A stretch of DNA of 64,000 nucleotides from Dipteris shenzhenensis (lineage: Eukaryota; Polypodiophyta; Polypodiopsida; Gleicheniales), in assembly GCA_047967505.1 (NCBI GenBank), contig CM106541.1; one strand, written 5' to 3'. Each line of letters opens with the position of its first letter. Position 1 is the first letter of the stretch. Under the pieces are notes generated by a model, which was not told where the DNA came from, searched no databases, and worked only from the letters and a program-made list of their open reading frames with translations. Positions 31,950 through 43,191 of this stretch are shown here, in pieces. A program made the position numbers and the translations under genes.

Positions 31950-34900
31950 CTACGGTTCATCCTCGACGTCGCCACCGTCATCGTCCGCCGCCGCCGCTGC
32001 CGCCGCCGGAACTGCTGGAGCCGCCGGCGCCGGTACTTGTACTGCCGGAGCCGCTTGCGCCGGTCGAAGTAAAGGTAGCTGCTGCGGGTTGAGAGCATGG
32101 GCATCCACAAAAATTTGGAGCTGTCCATAGAAAGGTGGTGCCGCCGCCCCCACCTGCTGAGCTACTGCCGCCATCCGATGAATATAGCGGCATGCTGTCC
32201 GCAGGTCGACCAACATAGCTGCTCTCTCAACATGACTCGTTCTCCGCAGCTGTTGTAGCTCCTCTTCATGCAGTCGGGTCTTCTCAGATAGAGCAAGTTC
32301 GAGATCGGTTACCCGCATAGTGCGATTTGCTTTCTTCGCCACACCATCCAGTCGTTTCATTACCCGCCCCAATTCCGTGGTTTGGGCACCTGTTGATTGT
32401 TCTGCCGTAGTAGCTCTGATCTTCAGCAGATCTGCCATGAGGCTCTTCACCTCAACTTCATGTTGATGGTGCTCTTCTTTCCGGGCGAGCTTGAGTGCCA
32501 ACAGCTGAGATCTGGCATCGTCACACTGCTGTTGCACCACCGCGACGTGTTCTTTCAGCTGCAAAAAGTGCCTTGCGTCAAAGGATTCCCCGTCCGCTGG
32601 CTCCGGAAAAGCTGCCACAAAAGCGGCTGCTGCGTCCGCTTGGGGTCGTGGCTTCATTGCGGGAACCTGTGCGATCTCGGGTCTTTTTCCTCTGGCCTTC
32701 GCTCTTCGGAGGGCTTCTTCCAGTTCGGCGATCCGTTTGACATAGCCTTCGGAAGAATCCACCGGTCTCGCCGCTATCTGCTTCCCGAGAGTATTTGCCG
32801 ATGTAGAACTTCCAGCCTCCAATTGTGCTGCAGTTTCCGTCACCGGTACTGGTGGGAAAAATGCTGTTCCTGCGCCCCCTCCCGCCGGATCATCCTCATC
32901 CCTCCGGGCCAACCGTCGATCGAGAGGCCTGCAAGCCCGCTCCAGCTCTACTCGCAATTGACGTTGATGATCAAGAAAAATACCCTGCATCTCTGCAACG
33001 AAGGCTTCCGATAAATCCAACAAAAGTGCCTCGTCCAGCATGCGTGTAGAGCTAGAGGGTTGCCGGTACCCCATCACTTCCGCTTCCAACAACTGCACCC
33101 TGGCGGTCGCAGTTGTAGCCTTCTCCGTCAATTGTTCCGTCAGCCGCAGGTGTTCTTGAGTTTGGGCGACAATCGCCGTCCTTGCTTCCTCCATATCCTG
33201 CTGTCGCCGTGCATCCATCTGTTGGAATTGTAACAACTGCTCCTGCAGCTGTTGATTGCGTTCGAGCAGCCTGGCATTTTCCTGGCGCAACCTCGCCTCA
33301 TTCTCCTCCAGCTGCCCCTTCTGAAAACATTGGAGCAAGCGCTCCGCCAACCGTCGTGCCGTGACCAGATCATATGTCTCCACCGGCAGAGATAGCTGCA
33401 GCTCACCACTCCCCCTTGGGACTACACGGGTTTCCTCCTGACATGCCTGTCTCCCCGAACTGTCCTCCCGAGTGTGGACTGAGCTTTCCCCTTGCAAGGC
33501 CTCAGCGTCCGGGCGGGTTTTCTTCAACATTGCTCCTTCCGGCACAAGAGCCAACTTTCTTTTCAATAAACTGGCCATGCGGCTCGATGTTGCTGAGACC
33601 GCGGGCCTACTCCTCTGGCTGCCCTGTGGAACTTCTGCCGGAACCACCACCGCAGGTACTACCGCCGTAACCTCCACCGCAGGTACTACCGGAGTCACCT
33701 GGTTCCTTGGCATCAGAGCTCCCTCCGTTGTTGATCTTGCTGGTTCCACCTCCTTGGACTCCTTGTCCGAAGCATCGTCTGTGGACTCCTCCACCTCCAC
33801 ATACGACCCTGGGACTACCGGTTCCGCATCTGGTCCGAACAAAAGAAATAAGACTTGCCCCATCCGGGATGTTGCCGTTGGCTTCAAGAGCTTCTTGGCC
33901 ACCTCCAGAATTCTGTCCGCCATCAGCTTCGCCCAGGGAACCGGTTTCCCTTGCTCCGCCCTCTGGAAATAGGTAAACTGGGTCTGTCCCAGTAGCTCTG
34001 CTTTCACCTTCTGCCAGAGTGCCTCCGCAATAAACTTGTAGCATGTCTTCTTCGAAGCATCCAGCTTCTTCATGTTGTACTCCCCCTTGCAACCTGCGCC
34101 GAGAGCTGCCTCCATGGCACTGCTGGTAAGCTTCGTGACTTTGCATGGACCATCCACCGGCAAGTGCAACCGGGCCGCTACCAGCTCCTTGCACAAGGTG
34201 AAAGTCTTTCCATACACCACGACCTTGCGCCCGCGTGCAAGCTGCGCCAAGATATCTTGCGCCAATGGATGAACTGGTGTCGTAGCCCATGGCAAACCCG
34301 CGAACTCCACCAGACGAGTTCGTGTCAGCCAAGACTGCACAGCCTCATCCCCAACAGGTAACGGATTGATCAGATGGAAGACCACCATAGCGGCGAGAAG
34401 CTGGGATGCGAGGGAGAAGAGTTCTGGAAAACAAAGAGTTGGAAATAAGCCCCCTTTTGCTTCCAAATTGCCTTTTGGATGCCCTGGTGAACTCCTTGTT
34501 TGCATGCAACGATCAAGTGTCCCATCATCTTGATAAAAGCCGCACTTCGAAGATTCAGTAGATTGCATGGCGGCGTCCTCGCTCCGCAACACGAAGCTTT
34601 GCTCCCACCGTTTCTCGGAATAAAGTGAGTGATACCACACGTGCGTACTAATAGCCCCCATCATCGGTTTCTCCACCGAAATGGCTATAAATGCAGTTGA
34701 AATGATCATCACAGGTGGTATCTCCGGAAATGGGTAAGGTGGCATGGGCCCTGTATATGGTCGGAGACAAAATCCATTTACCGGCTTCTGCAACAGCTCC
34801 CCCTGTAGTGTTCCTAATCGGAACGTGCCGTCACCATAACGCTCCACCACCCAATACGGACCTCCCCACCGTAACTTCAGCTTACCCGGATGCGGACCCA

Positions 34901-37313
34901 TCCGAGTGTTAAACAATATCACGGCATCTCTCCGTTTGAAGGTCTTCTTCTTTGAATGACGGTCCACCCAGACCTTCCGTCTGTCCTGGACTACCTGTGC
35001 AAGATACGCACTGTTGAACCGCTCCTCACCCAGCCGATCCAGCTGTTCAATCCTCCGGTCTACGGACTCGTCCCAGCCCAATTTCTCTGCCGCTGCAATC
35101 CGCAGACTCGGTACTAGGAATTCCATGGGGACCACTGCTTCAACTCCGTAAACCAACTTGAATGGCGTGAACCCCGTCGCAACCTTATAGGAAGTCCGGA
35201 ACACCCATAATGCGGAGTAAAGTTTTTCATCCCAATCTGTCCGATTTTCATTGACCAGCTTTTTCAGAATGACTAGCAACACCTTATTCGAGGACTCCGC
35301 CTGTCCGTTTGCCTGAGGGTAATACACTGTGGACTTCTTATGAATGATTAGGTGCCGGGTAACCAGTTCCCGTAACACCGCATTAAGGAAATGCCCACCT
35401 TGATCCGTGACGAGCTCAACCGGACATCCGTACCGTGTCATAATGGCTTCATAAAGGAATCTGGCCACAGCCTTTGCCGAATTATCCTTCAGTGCTCTGG
35501 CCTCCACCCATTTGGTACAGTAATCCGTCGCCAACAGGATATACCGGTTACCTGTCCTCCTCGCCGGCGGCGAAAACGGACCTACAAAGTCCAGCCCCCA
35601 CTTCATGAACGGTTCGAGGGCCAGTATGGGATTATGCGGCATCCGGTCCCGACCTGATGGCTGGCCCAACCTCTGGCACACATCGCATCTTTTGACGAAC
35701 CTATGCGCATCCCCCATTAATGTTGGCCACCACAGACCTCCTTGGAGTACCTTCCGTCCGGTTACTTCTCCTGCGAAGTGTCCACCGCTGATTCCTTGGT
35801 GAGCCTCTTCCAGGATGACCTCCTGCTCATGTGGGTACACACACCGTCGCAACACACCATCTAGCCCCTGCTTATACAATTGGTCAGCAATGATCCGGAA
35901 GTCTCTGCTCTTGAGCGCGAGCCGTTTCCGCTGGTCTCGCGACATTCCGTCGCGCATCTGGCCCGTGTCGACAAAGTGAAACATGTCGTCGTACCACGTC
36001 TTTGGAGCTGCCGGTACCACCGCCTCCAGTTCGAACAGCTGGGCATCTGGAAAATCGTCTTCCACACCCATCGGGTCTTCGCCAGATTCCAACCGGGAAA
36101 GGTAATCCGCTACGGCATGTGTACTTCCTGGTCGATGGACCACCGTGAAGTCGAACTCCTGTAAAAGCAGCATCCACCGGGCCAACTTTCCAGTGAGCTC
36201 GGGCTTGTGTACCAAATACAACAAGGCGGAATGATCCACATGAAACGTGAACCGATTCCCCAACAGGTAGTGACGAAACTTTGTTACGGAATAAATCATC
36301 CCCAATGCTTCCCGCTCCGTCGTAGAGTAATTCCGTTCGGCTTTTGACAACCTGCGACTTGCATAATACACCGGTCGGAACCACTTGCTTGTCGCTTCCT
36401 GCATGAGGACACTACCAATAGCCACGTCCGAGGCATCCACGAAGACATGAAACATCTTCGTCCAATCGGGCGGCTGAACCACCGGTGCTGTCGCCAACAT
36501 CAGTTTGAGCTGTCGAAAAGCTAAGTCACAAGCAGGAGACCAGACTACCGGTACTTTGTTGAGTTGGTCATACAGTGGTGTCGCCACATCCGCCAGATAC
36601 CGCAGCATTCGGCTGTGCCATTTAACCTGCCCTAGGAATCTCCCGAGCTGCTTACCGTTGCCAGGAACCTTTGCCTGCCGAATCGCTTCGACCTTCGCCG
36701 GATCTACCGCAATGCCTTCCGCCGAGACAATGCAACCCAGCAGCATACCGCTGCCCACGGCGAATGCACATTTCATAGGGTTCAGACACAACCGTGCCTC
36801 CCTACAACGGGTTAAGCATTTCTTCAGATGCTCAAGGTGCTGCTCGCGACTCCCAAAAACACTGAAATCGTCCAGAAATACCTGCATAAAGATTAGTAAA
36901 TAATCATGAAATATTTCTTGGACCATGCGTTGAAATGTTGCCGGAGCATTCTTTAGCCCAAATGCCATCACCAGGAAAACAAATGCTCCCCACTCCGTGA
37001 TGAAGGCTGTTTTCTCTCGATCTTCTGGTGCCATCTGCACCTGGTTATACCCACTGAAGCCATCCAGAACAGAATACATCTCGTGACCTGCCACTGTATC
37101 CAGCATAGTATCATTAAACGGCAAGGGAAACGGATCCGTGATTGTCGCCGCGTTAAGCTTTCTGTAGTCAACACAGACCCGCAACTTCAAATTCTTTTTC
37201 GGAACAATCACTATTGGCGAAAGCCACGTTGCACGGTCAACCGGATAGATAAACCCGACCTTTAGCAACCTGTCCAGCTCCTCCTTCACCCTCTGGGCAT
37301 AGTTCGGGTTCAT
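31950..37313 (-). CDS. pol: Gypsy pol: reverse transcriptase, RNase H, integrase, plus a C-terminal extension of about 900 residues
   Basis: 1787 codons without a stop, from ATG 37313 (MNPNYAQRVKEELDRLLK). Reverse transcriptase spans about 1-190, with VDYRKLNA and the catalytic FLDDFSVFG. RNase H spans about 270-400 (FVDASDVAIG, TEREALG, HVDHSALL). The integrase zinc finger H-H-C-C lies near 510-550 (CDVCQRLG), with a core D,D,E in GLDFVGPF, TDQGGHF and NGQAESSNK. A GPY/F-like module (RWGGPYWV) lies near 805-855. From residue 860 the frame continues, and a Met at about 976 (34387) opens a folded-looking domain (to about 1175). Long coiled coils (RLRQENARLLERNQQLQEQL) and an Ala/Pro-rich end follow. 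The extension may be a separate ORF read from Met 976. The start overlaps the gag-pro stop as ATGA. It looks intact. Confidence 0.93.
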   Translation of the reverse strand: MNPNYAQRVKEELDRLLKVGFIYPVDRATWLSPIVIVPKKNLKLRVCVDYRKLNAATITDPFPLPFNDTMLDTVAGHEMYSVLDGFSGYNQVQMAPEDREKTAFITEWGAFVFLVMAFGLKNAPATFQRMVQEIFHDYLLIFMQVFLDDFSVFGSREQHLEHLKKCLTRCREARLCLNPMKCAFAVGSGMLLGCIVSAEGIAVDPAKVEAIRQAKVPGNGKQLGRFLGQVKWHSRMLRYLADVATPLYDQLNKVPVVWSPACDLAFRQLKLMLATAPVVQPPDWTKMFHVFVDASDVAIGSVLMQEATSKWFRPVYYASRRLSKAERNYSTTEREALGMIYSVTKFRHYLLGNRFTFHVDHSALLYLVHKPELTGKLARWMLLLQEFDFTVVHRPGSTHAVADYLSRLESGEDPMGVEDDFPDAQLFELEAVVPAAPKTWYDDMFHFVDTGQMRDGMSRDQRKRLALKSRDFRIIADQLYKQGLDGVLRRCVYPHEQEVILEEAHQGISGGHFAGEVTGRKVLQGGLWWPTLMGDAHRFVKRCDVCQRLGQPSGRDRMPHNPILALEPFMKWGLDFVGPFSPPARRTGNRYILLATDYCTKWVEARALKDNSAKAVARFLYEAIMTRYGCPVELVTDQGGHFLNAVLRELVTRHLIIHKKSTVYYPQANGQAESSNKVLLVILKKLVNENRTDWDEKLYSALWVFRTSYKVATGFTPFKLVYGVEAVVPMEFLVPSLRIAAAEKLGWDESVDRRIEQLDRLGEERFNSAYLAQVVQDRRKVWVDRHSKKKTFKRRDAVILFNTRMGPHPGKLKLRWGGPYWVVERYGDGTFRLGTLQGELLQKPVNGFCLRPYTGPMPPYPFPEIPPVMIISTAFIAISVEKPMMGAISTHVWYHSLYSEKRWEQSFVLRSEDAAMQSTESSKCGFYQDDGTLDRCMQTRSSPGHPKGNLEAKGGLFPTLCFPELFSLASQLLAAMVVFHLINPLPVGDEAVQSWLTRTRLVEFAGLPWATTPVHPLAQDILAQLARGRKVVVYGKTFTLCKELVAARLHLPVDGPCKVTKLTSSAMEAALGAGCKGEYNMKKLDASKKTCYKFIAEALWQKVKAELLGQTQFTYFQRAEQGKPVPWAKLMADRILEVAKKLLKPTATSRMGQVLFLLFGPDAEPVVPGSYVEVEESTDDASDKESKEVEPARSTTEGALMPRNQVTPVVPAVEVTAVVPAVVVPAEVPQGSQRSRPAVSATSSRMASLLKRKLALVPEGAMLKKTRPDAEALQGESSVHTREDSSGRQACQEETRVVPRGSGELQLSLPVETYDLVTARRLAERLLQCFQKGQLEENEARLRQENARLLERNQQLQEQLLQFQQMDARRQQDMEEARTAIVAQTQEHLRLTEQLTEKATTATARVQLLEAEVMGYRQPSSSTRMLDEALLLDLSEAFVAEMQGIFLDHQRQLRVELERACRPLDRRLARRDEDDPAGGGAGTAFFPPVPVTETAAQLEAGSSTSANTLGKQIAARPVDSSEGYVKRIAELEEALRRAKARGKRPEIAQVPAMKPRPQADAAAAFVAAFPEPADGESFDARHFLQLKEHVAVVQQQCDDARSQLLALKLARKEEHHQHEVEVKSLMADLLKIRATTAEQSTGAQTTELGRVMKRLDGVAKKANRTMRVTDLELALSEKTRLHEEELQQLRRTSHVERAAMLVDLRTACRYIHRMAAVAQQVGAAAPPFYGQLQIFVDAHALNPQQLPLLRPAQAAPAVQVPAPAAPAVPAAAAAAADDDGGDVEDEP

Positions 37314-40300
37314 TCTATACCGTTGTTGCCGAACCGGTATCGCATCCTTCTGCAGAGATTGATCCTGTGCTGATAGAATTTGGGATCGATGCCGAGCAAA
37401 TCTGTGTAGTCCCAGGCGAACACGTCTTTGAAGGATTTCAGCAATGTCTCCAATTTTCCCCGAAATCCTTTATCGAGCTTCGCACTGACACGGACGTTCT
37501 TTGGCTCCTCCTCCGTCCCGAGGTTAAGATCCAGCAGCTCGTCTTCTTTGACCCTCCGCGAGCGACGGAGTTCCTGCTCGAAAACTCTTTCCGCCTCCGC
37601 CACTCCCGCTTCGTCCGGCATGTCTCCTGTGCCTTCCGGTAGACTCCCTTCGACTGGTTCTTTCGTGGAACTGGATGACTCCTGCGTAGCCGAGGGAATC
37701 TGATGCTGATATTGCTTTAAAACGGCAACCACATCGACCTCGAACAAGCTTACCAGCTCCGTATTCCTACTGAAGTAGTCATCCTCCTCTTCGACCCCCA
37801 TTCCGTCCATCATATGGATACCTTCCGCCATCGTCGGTCGGAATGGTGTCCTCAGCCCTTGTTTGGTATGTACCGAGAGCTTCAGCTTCTTTTTTCCTTT
37901 CCGAATGGTGATGCGGTCTGATTGCCAGTCTTGTTTCACACGGGCCTGCCGCAACCACGGTCTTCCGAGCAATAACGGGTATGACCCGCTAATATCCTCC
38001 ATCCGGAGAATCACCGCAGCGATTTCGAACTTCACGCCGCAAACCTCCATTTTCAATCCACGGAGCAATCCTAACGGCTGCACTCTCCGTTGGTCTGCCA
38101 TCCGAACGGCGAAGGGTGCTGATTCCCATTTTGTGATACCCAATGGCACCGGCATTTGTTCGGACAGGATGTTGACCCCAGACCCTCCGTCCAGCAACAC
38201 CCCTCCCACACGGCTGTTCTCCAGTGTTACGGAAATTACCGGGACCGCTTCGTCAAAAACAGGAGGCTGTACTTTCGCTTCAGGCTTTGCAGATCCGTCT
38301 GACGACACTTCCATTGTTACCGCTTCCATCTCCGACTCCATCGCCCTGACTGGTTCCGTCAATTGTTTGATGAGAGAACTCCGGAAATTGGGTACCAATG
38401 CTAACAATTGCTCCATTGTCATGTGTATTTGCTGTTTCCGCAAATCCTGCCATAAATCATATGGTTCAACACCCTCCTCGCCGGTCATCAGGCTGTCCTT
38501 CTGACTGGTAGGTAGACAAGTCGCTTCTGGCTGCTCTCCTTGCAGGCGCCTTGCCACCTTCGCACCATTCTCCGTCACCGAGACTGCCTTTTCCGCGCTC
38601 GGCCTAGGTAACACCGTTGGGGTTTTCTGGACCCATTCACCGACCGTCGACCGCACCTTTTGTTGTGCCTGCCAGTCCAACGCCGTAGGTCTCCCCTTCT
38701 CTTGCGGAGCCTTGTATTCCCGCACCTTTTCTTGGGATCGTGTGACCACGAGCACATCTCCGCTCGCACTTCCTCCCACTTTGCCTTCAACAGGGACACC
38801 CGCCGGTACTTCCGGTACTTCTTCGGACTTCGGACTAGGCTCCTTGCTATCCTGTTGCTGACTGGCATCATCGCATTCAATAATCAGAACCGCATTCACT
38901 GCTGGTGCGGACTTGCCTTCTCCGGATCCCCGGGTTGCTTCCCTTTCCGCCTTGTGGCGCTTGAATAATTCGCAATCTACCTTTCGATGTCCGGGTTGAT
39001 TGCAATAAAAACATAGGAACGTCCGTTCCCCTGCTGGTTCATCTGCACCTGTTCCAGCCGTTCTCGGCCGCCAAGGTCTTTTCGCCGGTGCGGCTGGTAC
39101 CGCGGCTGGTGCTGCGGCTGGTGCCGCAACTACCGCCGCCACCGCTGGTGTCGGGGCTATTCGTGCGTTATAGCGGCAGATCTCCGTGGTATGCGTCGCT
39201 GTTTGGCAAATCGCACACCACCGCTCATTCAAACCGCATTCCTCTGCTAAGTGTCCTGCATTCCGGCACCGATTACACCAAGTATCCTTGCGAACTTTTG
39301 AAGAGGACCCTATTCCACTATCCCGGCTTTTGGCTCCGGCAGCAGATCCTTCCGGAAATGACTTCCCTGCCGCTTTTCCAGCCTTCCGCCTCATGGAACG
39401 TTTGTCCTCCTCCTCATCCGACTGATCCGACTCCTCCTCATTATCGGTATCGGAGTCTCCCTCAGCCTCCTCATACTTCACTTTTCCTTTCCTTCCCTTG
39501 GAAGTAAACAGAACTTGTTCCGCCCTCACCGCTGCTTGAACGACTTCTTCCAATGAAAGAGCTTCCAGATCCAACGATGCCAGGGACCTTTTCAATCCTT
39601 TATTCAGCCCCTCCATGAAGTAAGCATTTTGGATGGGGACTGCCGGGGTAGTTGCTGCATCGAGGCGGCGGATCAACGACCGAAACCTGGCCGCATACGC
39701 CTCCACTTCTTGGTTCTTCTGTTCCAGTTTCCCCAGTTTGGCCAGGACATGAACACGGGTCTTGTCCTCCCGAAACCGGAGCAAAAAAGCATCCCGCAGT
39801 AGATCAAACGTGGCGAAATGGGTAGCTCCATATTGCACGATCCATACTGCCGCCTGCTTCTGCAGCCTGCTTCTGCAGTGTCGGGATGAAAGTCGCCATC
39901 TTCATAAGATCTGTCGCCTGCACTGGTGGAGCCGTATTCACCATCCATGCCATCTCAAATGACAGTATATGTGCATCCGCATCCTCCTTATCCCGTCCCG
40001 AAAACTTGGGGTACTTCACCGTCATCCCGGGTACCAGTGGTGGAATAGCCGCGCTACTTACCGCCGGAACTCCACCCCCGCCTCCGCCTCCACCTCCCCT
40101 ACCAGGATCTGGTGACGGACCTGGGGCTCCGCTTCCTGCAGGCACACCACCCCCCCGTCTCCTGGGACTCGGTGGTGGGGAATTCCGCAACGGTGACGCT
40201 TCGTCTTCCGGAGGAGTACTTGTTAAATCGAACGGGCTACTGCGTCCGGAGGATTCGCCTTCCTCCTGAACACCGGAAACGACTGGACCTTCCTCTCCTG

Positions 40301-40493
40301 GGATCAGCGGAGGTGTGTCAGAGCGGCTACTACTCTCACTATCCGTGAACAAGCCGAAGAGAAGATCACGTTGAGCAACATATCTGTCATGCCGTTCCTC
40401 GCGGGTTGTACGTGCCGATACTGGAGTTGCAGGCTCCCGAGGCCGTGCCGGAGAGCGCGATGTTCCCCCTGGCTCACTCCCAGCGTCATTCAT
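37310..40493 (-). pseudogene. gag: Gypsy gag-protease, frame broken by a 13-bp tandem duplication
   Basis: Gag starts at ATG 40493 (MNDAGSEPGGTSRSPARPRE), with a Pro/Gly-rich N-terminus and the capsid-like SGRDKEDADAHILSFEMAW. A perfect 13-bp tandem duplication (39852-39864, 39865-39877) shifts the frame. The rest, 842 codons, reads from 39838 to 37310. That part has three CCHC knuckles (CRNAGHLAEEC, CQTATHTTEIC, CFYCNQPGHRKVDC) and the protease motif LLDGGSGVNIL near codon 550. Its end (DPKFYQHRINL) continues in sense in the pol frame one base back, so a -1 frameshift or ATGA reinitiation would link gag-pro to pol. Without the duplication the reading would be open throughout. Confidence 0.9.
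39852..39877. repeat. 13-bp tandem duplication in gypsy gag
   Basis: GCCTGCTTCTGCA occurs twice, head to tail. It accounts exactly for the change of frame between the N-terminal and downstream gag readings. Confidence 0.95.
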
Positions 40494-40599
40494 GCGCTAG
40501 TCCACGCACCGAGGAATCAGAGTATTACAGATGGGGAGCATCCAACCTCTCCGGGGTATCCACCGCGACGAACATGGAAATCTTCCGTGGTCGCCAAAG

Positions 40600-41094
40600 T
40601 GTTAGCCCTCTCTACTCTGAAGACTAACTCGAAACGCACTACTGCGACAGATTTACATGCGTAATCGTACTTCAGAACTGCGTATGAAAATTCATAGAGT
40701 AGAACAGTGATCGACAGAATCATTCATGATAAAACAATAAGGTAGATGCAATAGAATCTCTGTATTACATTTCTCCGAGCAGTACAACACCGTACTCTCT
40801 GATACATAGCACTGATCCTTGCTCCGATCCTCATCAATGAGCCCCAATGAGCCCCAATGAGCCCCCTGAATGATCGCTCTCTTCTCTCTTATCTAACCGG
40901 CACACATAACTCCTTCACGGTTGCCGTGACGGTTGCCGTGCCTATTCAGTTCTCCGCCTAGTCCTAGAACTTCCGTCTTTTCATATCTCACTATAAACTA
41001 GATACAACGTATTAATGATAATAATCTAAGGACTAATGATCTAAGGACTCCCCCCCTAGTTCCTCTTTGCTGTTGCTACTTTTTGCCCTTAACA
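40600..41094 (-). repeat. 5' LTR of the gypsy element
   Basis: Identical to 31398-31892 except one base near the end (GCTGCTT versus GCTACTT on the plus strand). On the minus strand it is followed by CTTTGGCGACCACGGAAG, where the primer-binding site should be. I could not assign the tRNA. Confidence 0.96.
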
Positions 41095-41099
41095 GAGTA

Positions 41100-43191
41100 T
41101 CTGCACATGTGAATTGTCTTCGAATGCCGTGATTTTTGCAAAAGTTCATGAATGCTGAAGACATGTATTCACCTCCTCTGTCTGATCTCATGACTTTGAT
41201 CTTTCTGCCTGTTTGGTTTTCTACCATGGCTTTGAATTCTTGAAATCTGGCAAACACTTTAGATTTCTCTTTTAAAAAGTAGACCCAACAATATCTGCTG
41301 TAGTCGTCGATGAAGCTCAAGTAATAAAGTGAACCATTGATGTTGCGGGTCTGGGCATAACCCCATACATCTGTATGAATCAAATCAAGAATACCTCGTG
41401 CACGAGAGGTACTTCTGACAAAGTTGGTTCGCTTTTGTTTGCCGAAGCAGCATGCTTCACAAACCTTTCCAAGAAATTGTAGCTTCGTAATCCCAATTGC
41501 CATATTTTGATTCCTGAGATCTAACAAGTACTTGAAGTTGACATGACCATATCTCTTGTGCCATTTTGCAGATAGTGGCATCTGTTGCATTTGAGCTGAC
41601 ATGGCATGCTTATCTGGTACTGTAGCTAGCATCCTGTATAAGCATCCTTTCTTGACACCTTTTGCTACTAGCTGACCTCTTTTGGATTTGTCTCTGATAG
41701 TGCATTCATCACCATCGAAGATGACTTTGTAGTTGTGTTCCGTCATTTGACCTACTGACAAAAGGTTCTTGCTGAGCTTCGGAACATAGAGCACATCTTT
41801 GACTAATCCTTTTGTACCAGTGAAATTGTTCATAGGGATAACACCTGTCCCTTGAACCGGATTTGGTATATTGTCTGCTGCTGTGTAGATGACATTCTTT
41901 TGACCTTCTAATGGCTTCATTTCTGTGAACCATTCCTGATGATTTGTCATATGAGATGATGCACCGCTGTCGATGTACCAAGGATCCTATTCCACTTGGT
42001 CGACTTGATAGCTGAAATCCTCTTTGGGATTGAAATCAGTGTCTAGGTGCATTGTATCAGTCTGATGCAATTCCTCACTTGCAAGAAACATATTTCCATG
42101 TTCATTTGCAAAATGACTGTGACTAGAATGTCCACCATGATGATCTTCTCTTCCTCAGGAATTCCCTCGATTACTGTTCGATTGACCGCCTTGGTCATAC
42201 TGCTTCTTGCGGCAATCTCTTTCATAGTGTCCAAACTTGTGACAATAGTTGCATTGAATGTTTGACACATTGGTGGATGCATTCCCTCGTCCTTGGAATC
42301 TTCCTCGGTTGGAATGATTTCCTCTTTGCTGATTTTGATGTTGCTAAGGATGCTGCTGATGCTGATGCTGATTCTGACTTTGATTTTGTTGATGATGATG
42401 ACCACTTTTTTGATATGATCTACCTCTGTTTCTGCCTTTGCCTCTGCTTCTGTCTGAAGCTGTGAATGCCTGATCATTAGAATGACCTTTACGTGCTTGA
42501 ATGGCCTGAGTCCTGAGTTCTTCACCAAGTAGAACTGACTGGAGTTCTTCCAGTGTTGGAATTTGCCGTTGTGGATGGCAATACTCTGGACTAGATTCTC
42601 ATATCCTTCTCCTAGTCCATTCAGGATTACTTGAACCATTTCTGTGGGATTCATAGTCTCTCCTGCTGCTGCAAGTTGATTGTTGTAGTCTTTGATGCGG
42701 AGTACATAAGCATGACCGGTTTCACTGCTGTTGCGGAAACTCTGGTTGATCTGGTTTCTCAGGGTGAGAATCCTGGATGTGTTCTTGGACTCGTAGAGAG
42801 CTGCGAACATATCCCATGCTTCTTTTGATGTCTTAACTGTGTTGAGCTGTCCTAGCATGACATCTTGCACATTCTGCTTGATCAGGTGATAGGCATACTT
42901 GTCTTTCTTATCCCATTCTGCTTGAGCTCGGGCAATGGCAGGATCTGCTACTGGTGTGGAAACTGTTTGTGTAGATGTAGATCCCGATGTAGATCCCGTT
43001 GCTAGTGCTGTGACAACAGATGGAGTAGAGCTACTGGTGGCTGGATCGGCCAATGGTCTAGGTATGGATCCATCGACATACTCCCATTTGTCCTGAAGCA
43101 CAAGAATGGTCTCCATTTGGTATTTCCATGTACCGTAATTGGAGTTGTCTAACTTAGCAGATGCCTCCAGATTGAGGTTGCTAGTCGACAT
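41100..43191 (-). pseudogene. Copia B gag, protease and integrase (proximal part)
   Basis: Starts at ATG 43191 (MSTSNLNLEASAKLDNSNYG). Gag of the UBN2 type (YQMETILVLQDKWEYVDG, TSKEAWDMFAALYES) runs to about 42560, where the frame shifts. A zinc knuckle CNYCHKFGHYERDC is readable near 42255-42215 in a shifted frame. The protease DSGASSHMTNH is at 41985, the GAG-pre-integrase WHKRYGHVNF near 41570, and the integrase core (HTDVWGYAQT, SDRGGEYMS) runs to the break at 41100 caused by the gypsy insertion. At least one gag frameshift is independent of that insertion. Confidence 0.88.

Larger units (their letters stand above)
31398..41094 (-). mobile_element. Young Ty3/gypsy LTR retrotransposon, 9,697 bp
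   Basis: 495-bp LTRs at both ends (31398-31892 and 40600-41094), TG...CA, differing at one site. The 5-bp target duplication GAGTA is at 31393-31397 and 41095-41099. Gag-pro and pol are on the minus strand with reverse transcriptase and RNase H before integrase, the Ty3/gypsy order. It inserted into the integrase gene of copia B. It is visibly richer in C+G than the flanking elements. I see no chromodomain at the integrase C-terminus, so it is probably not a chromovirus. Confidence 0.97.
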
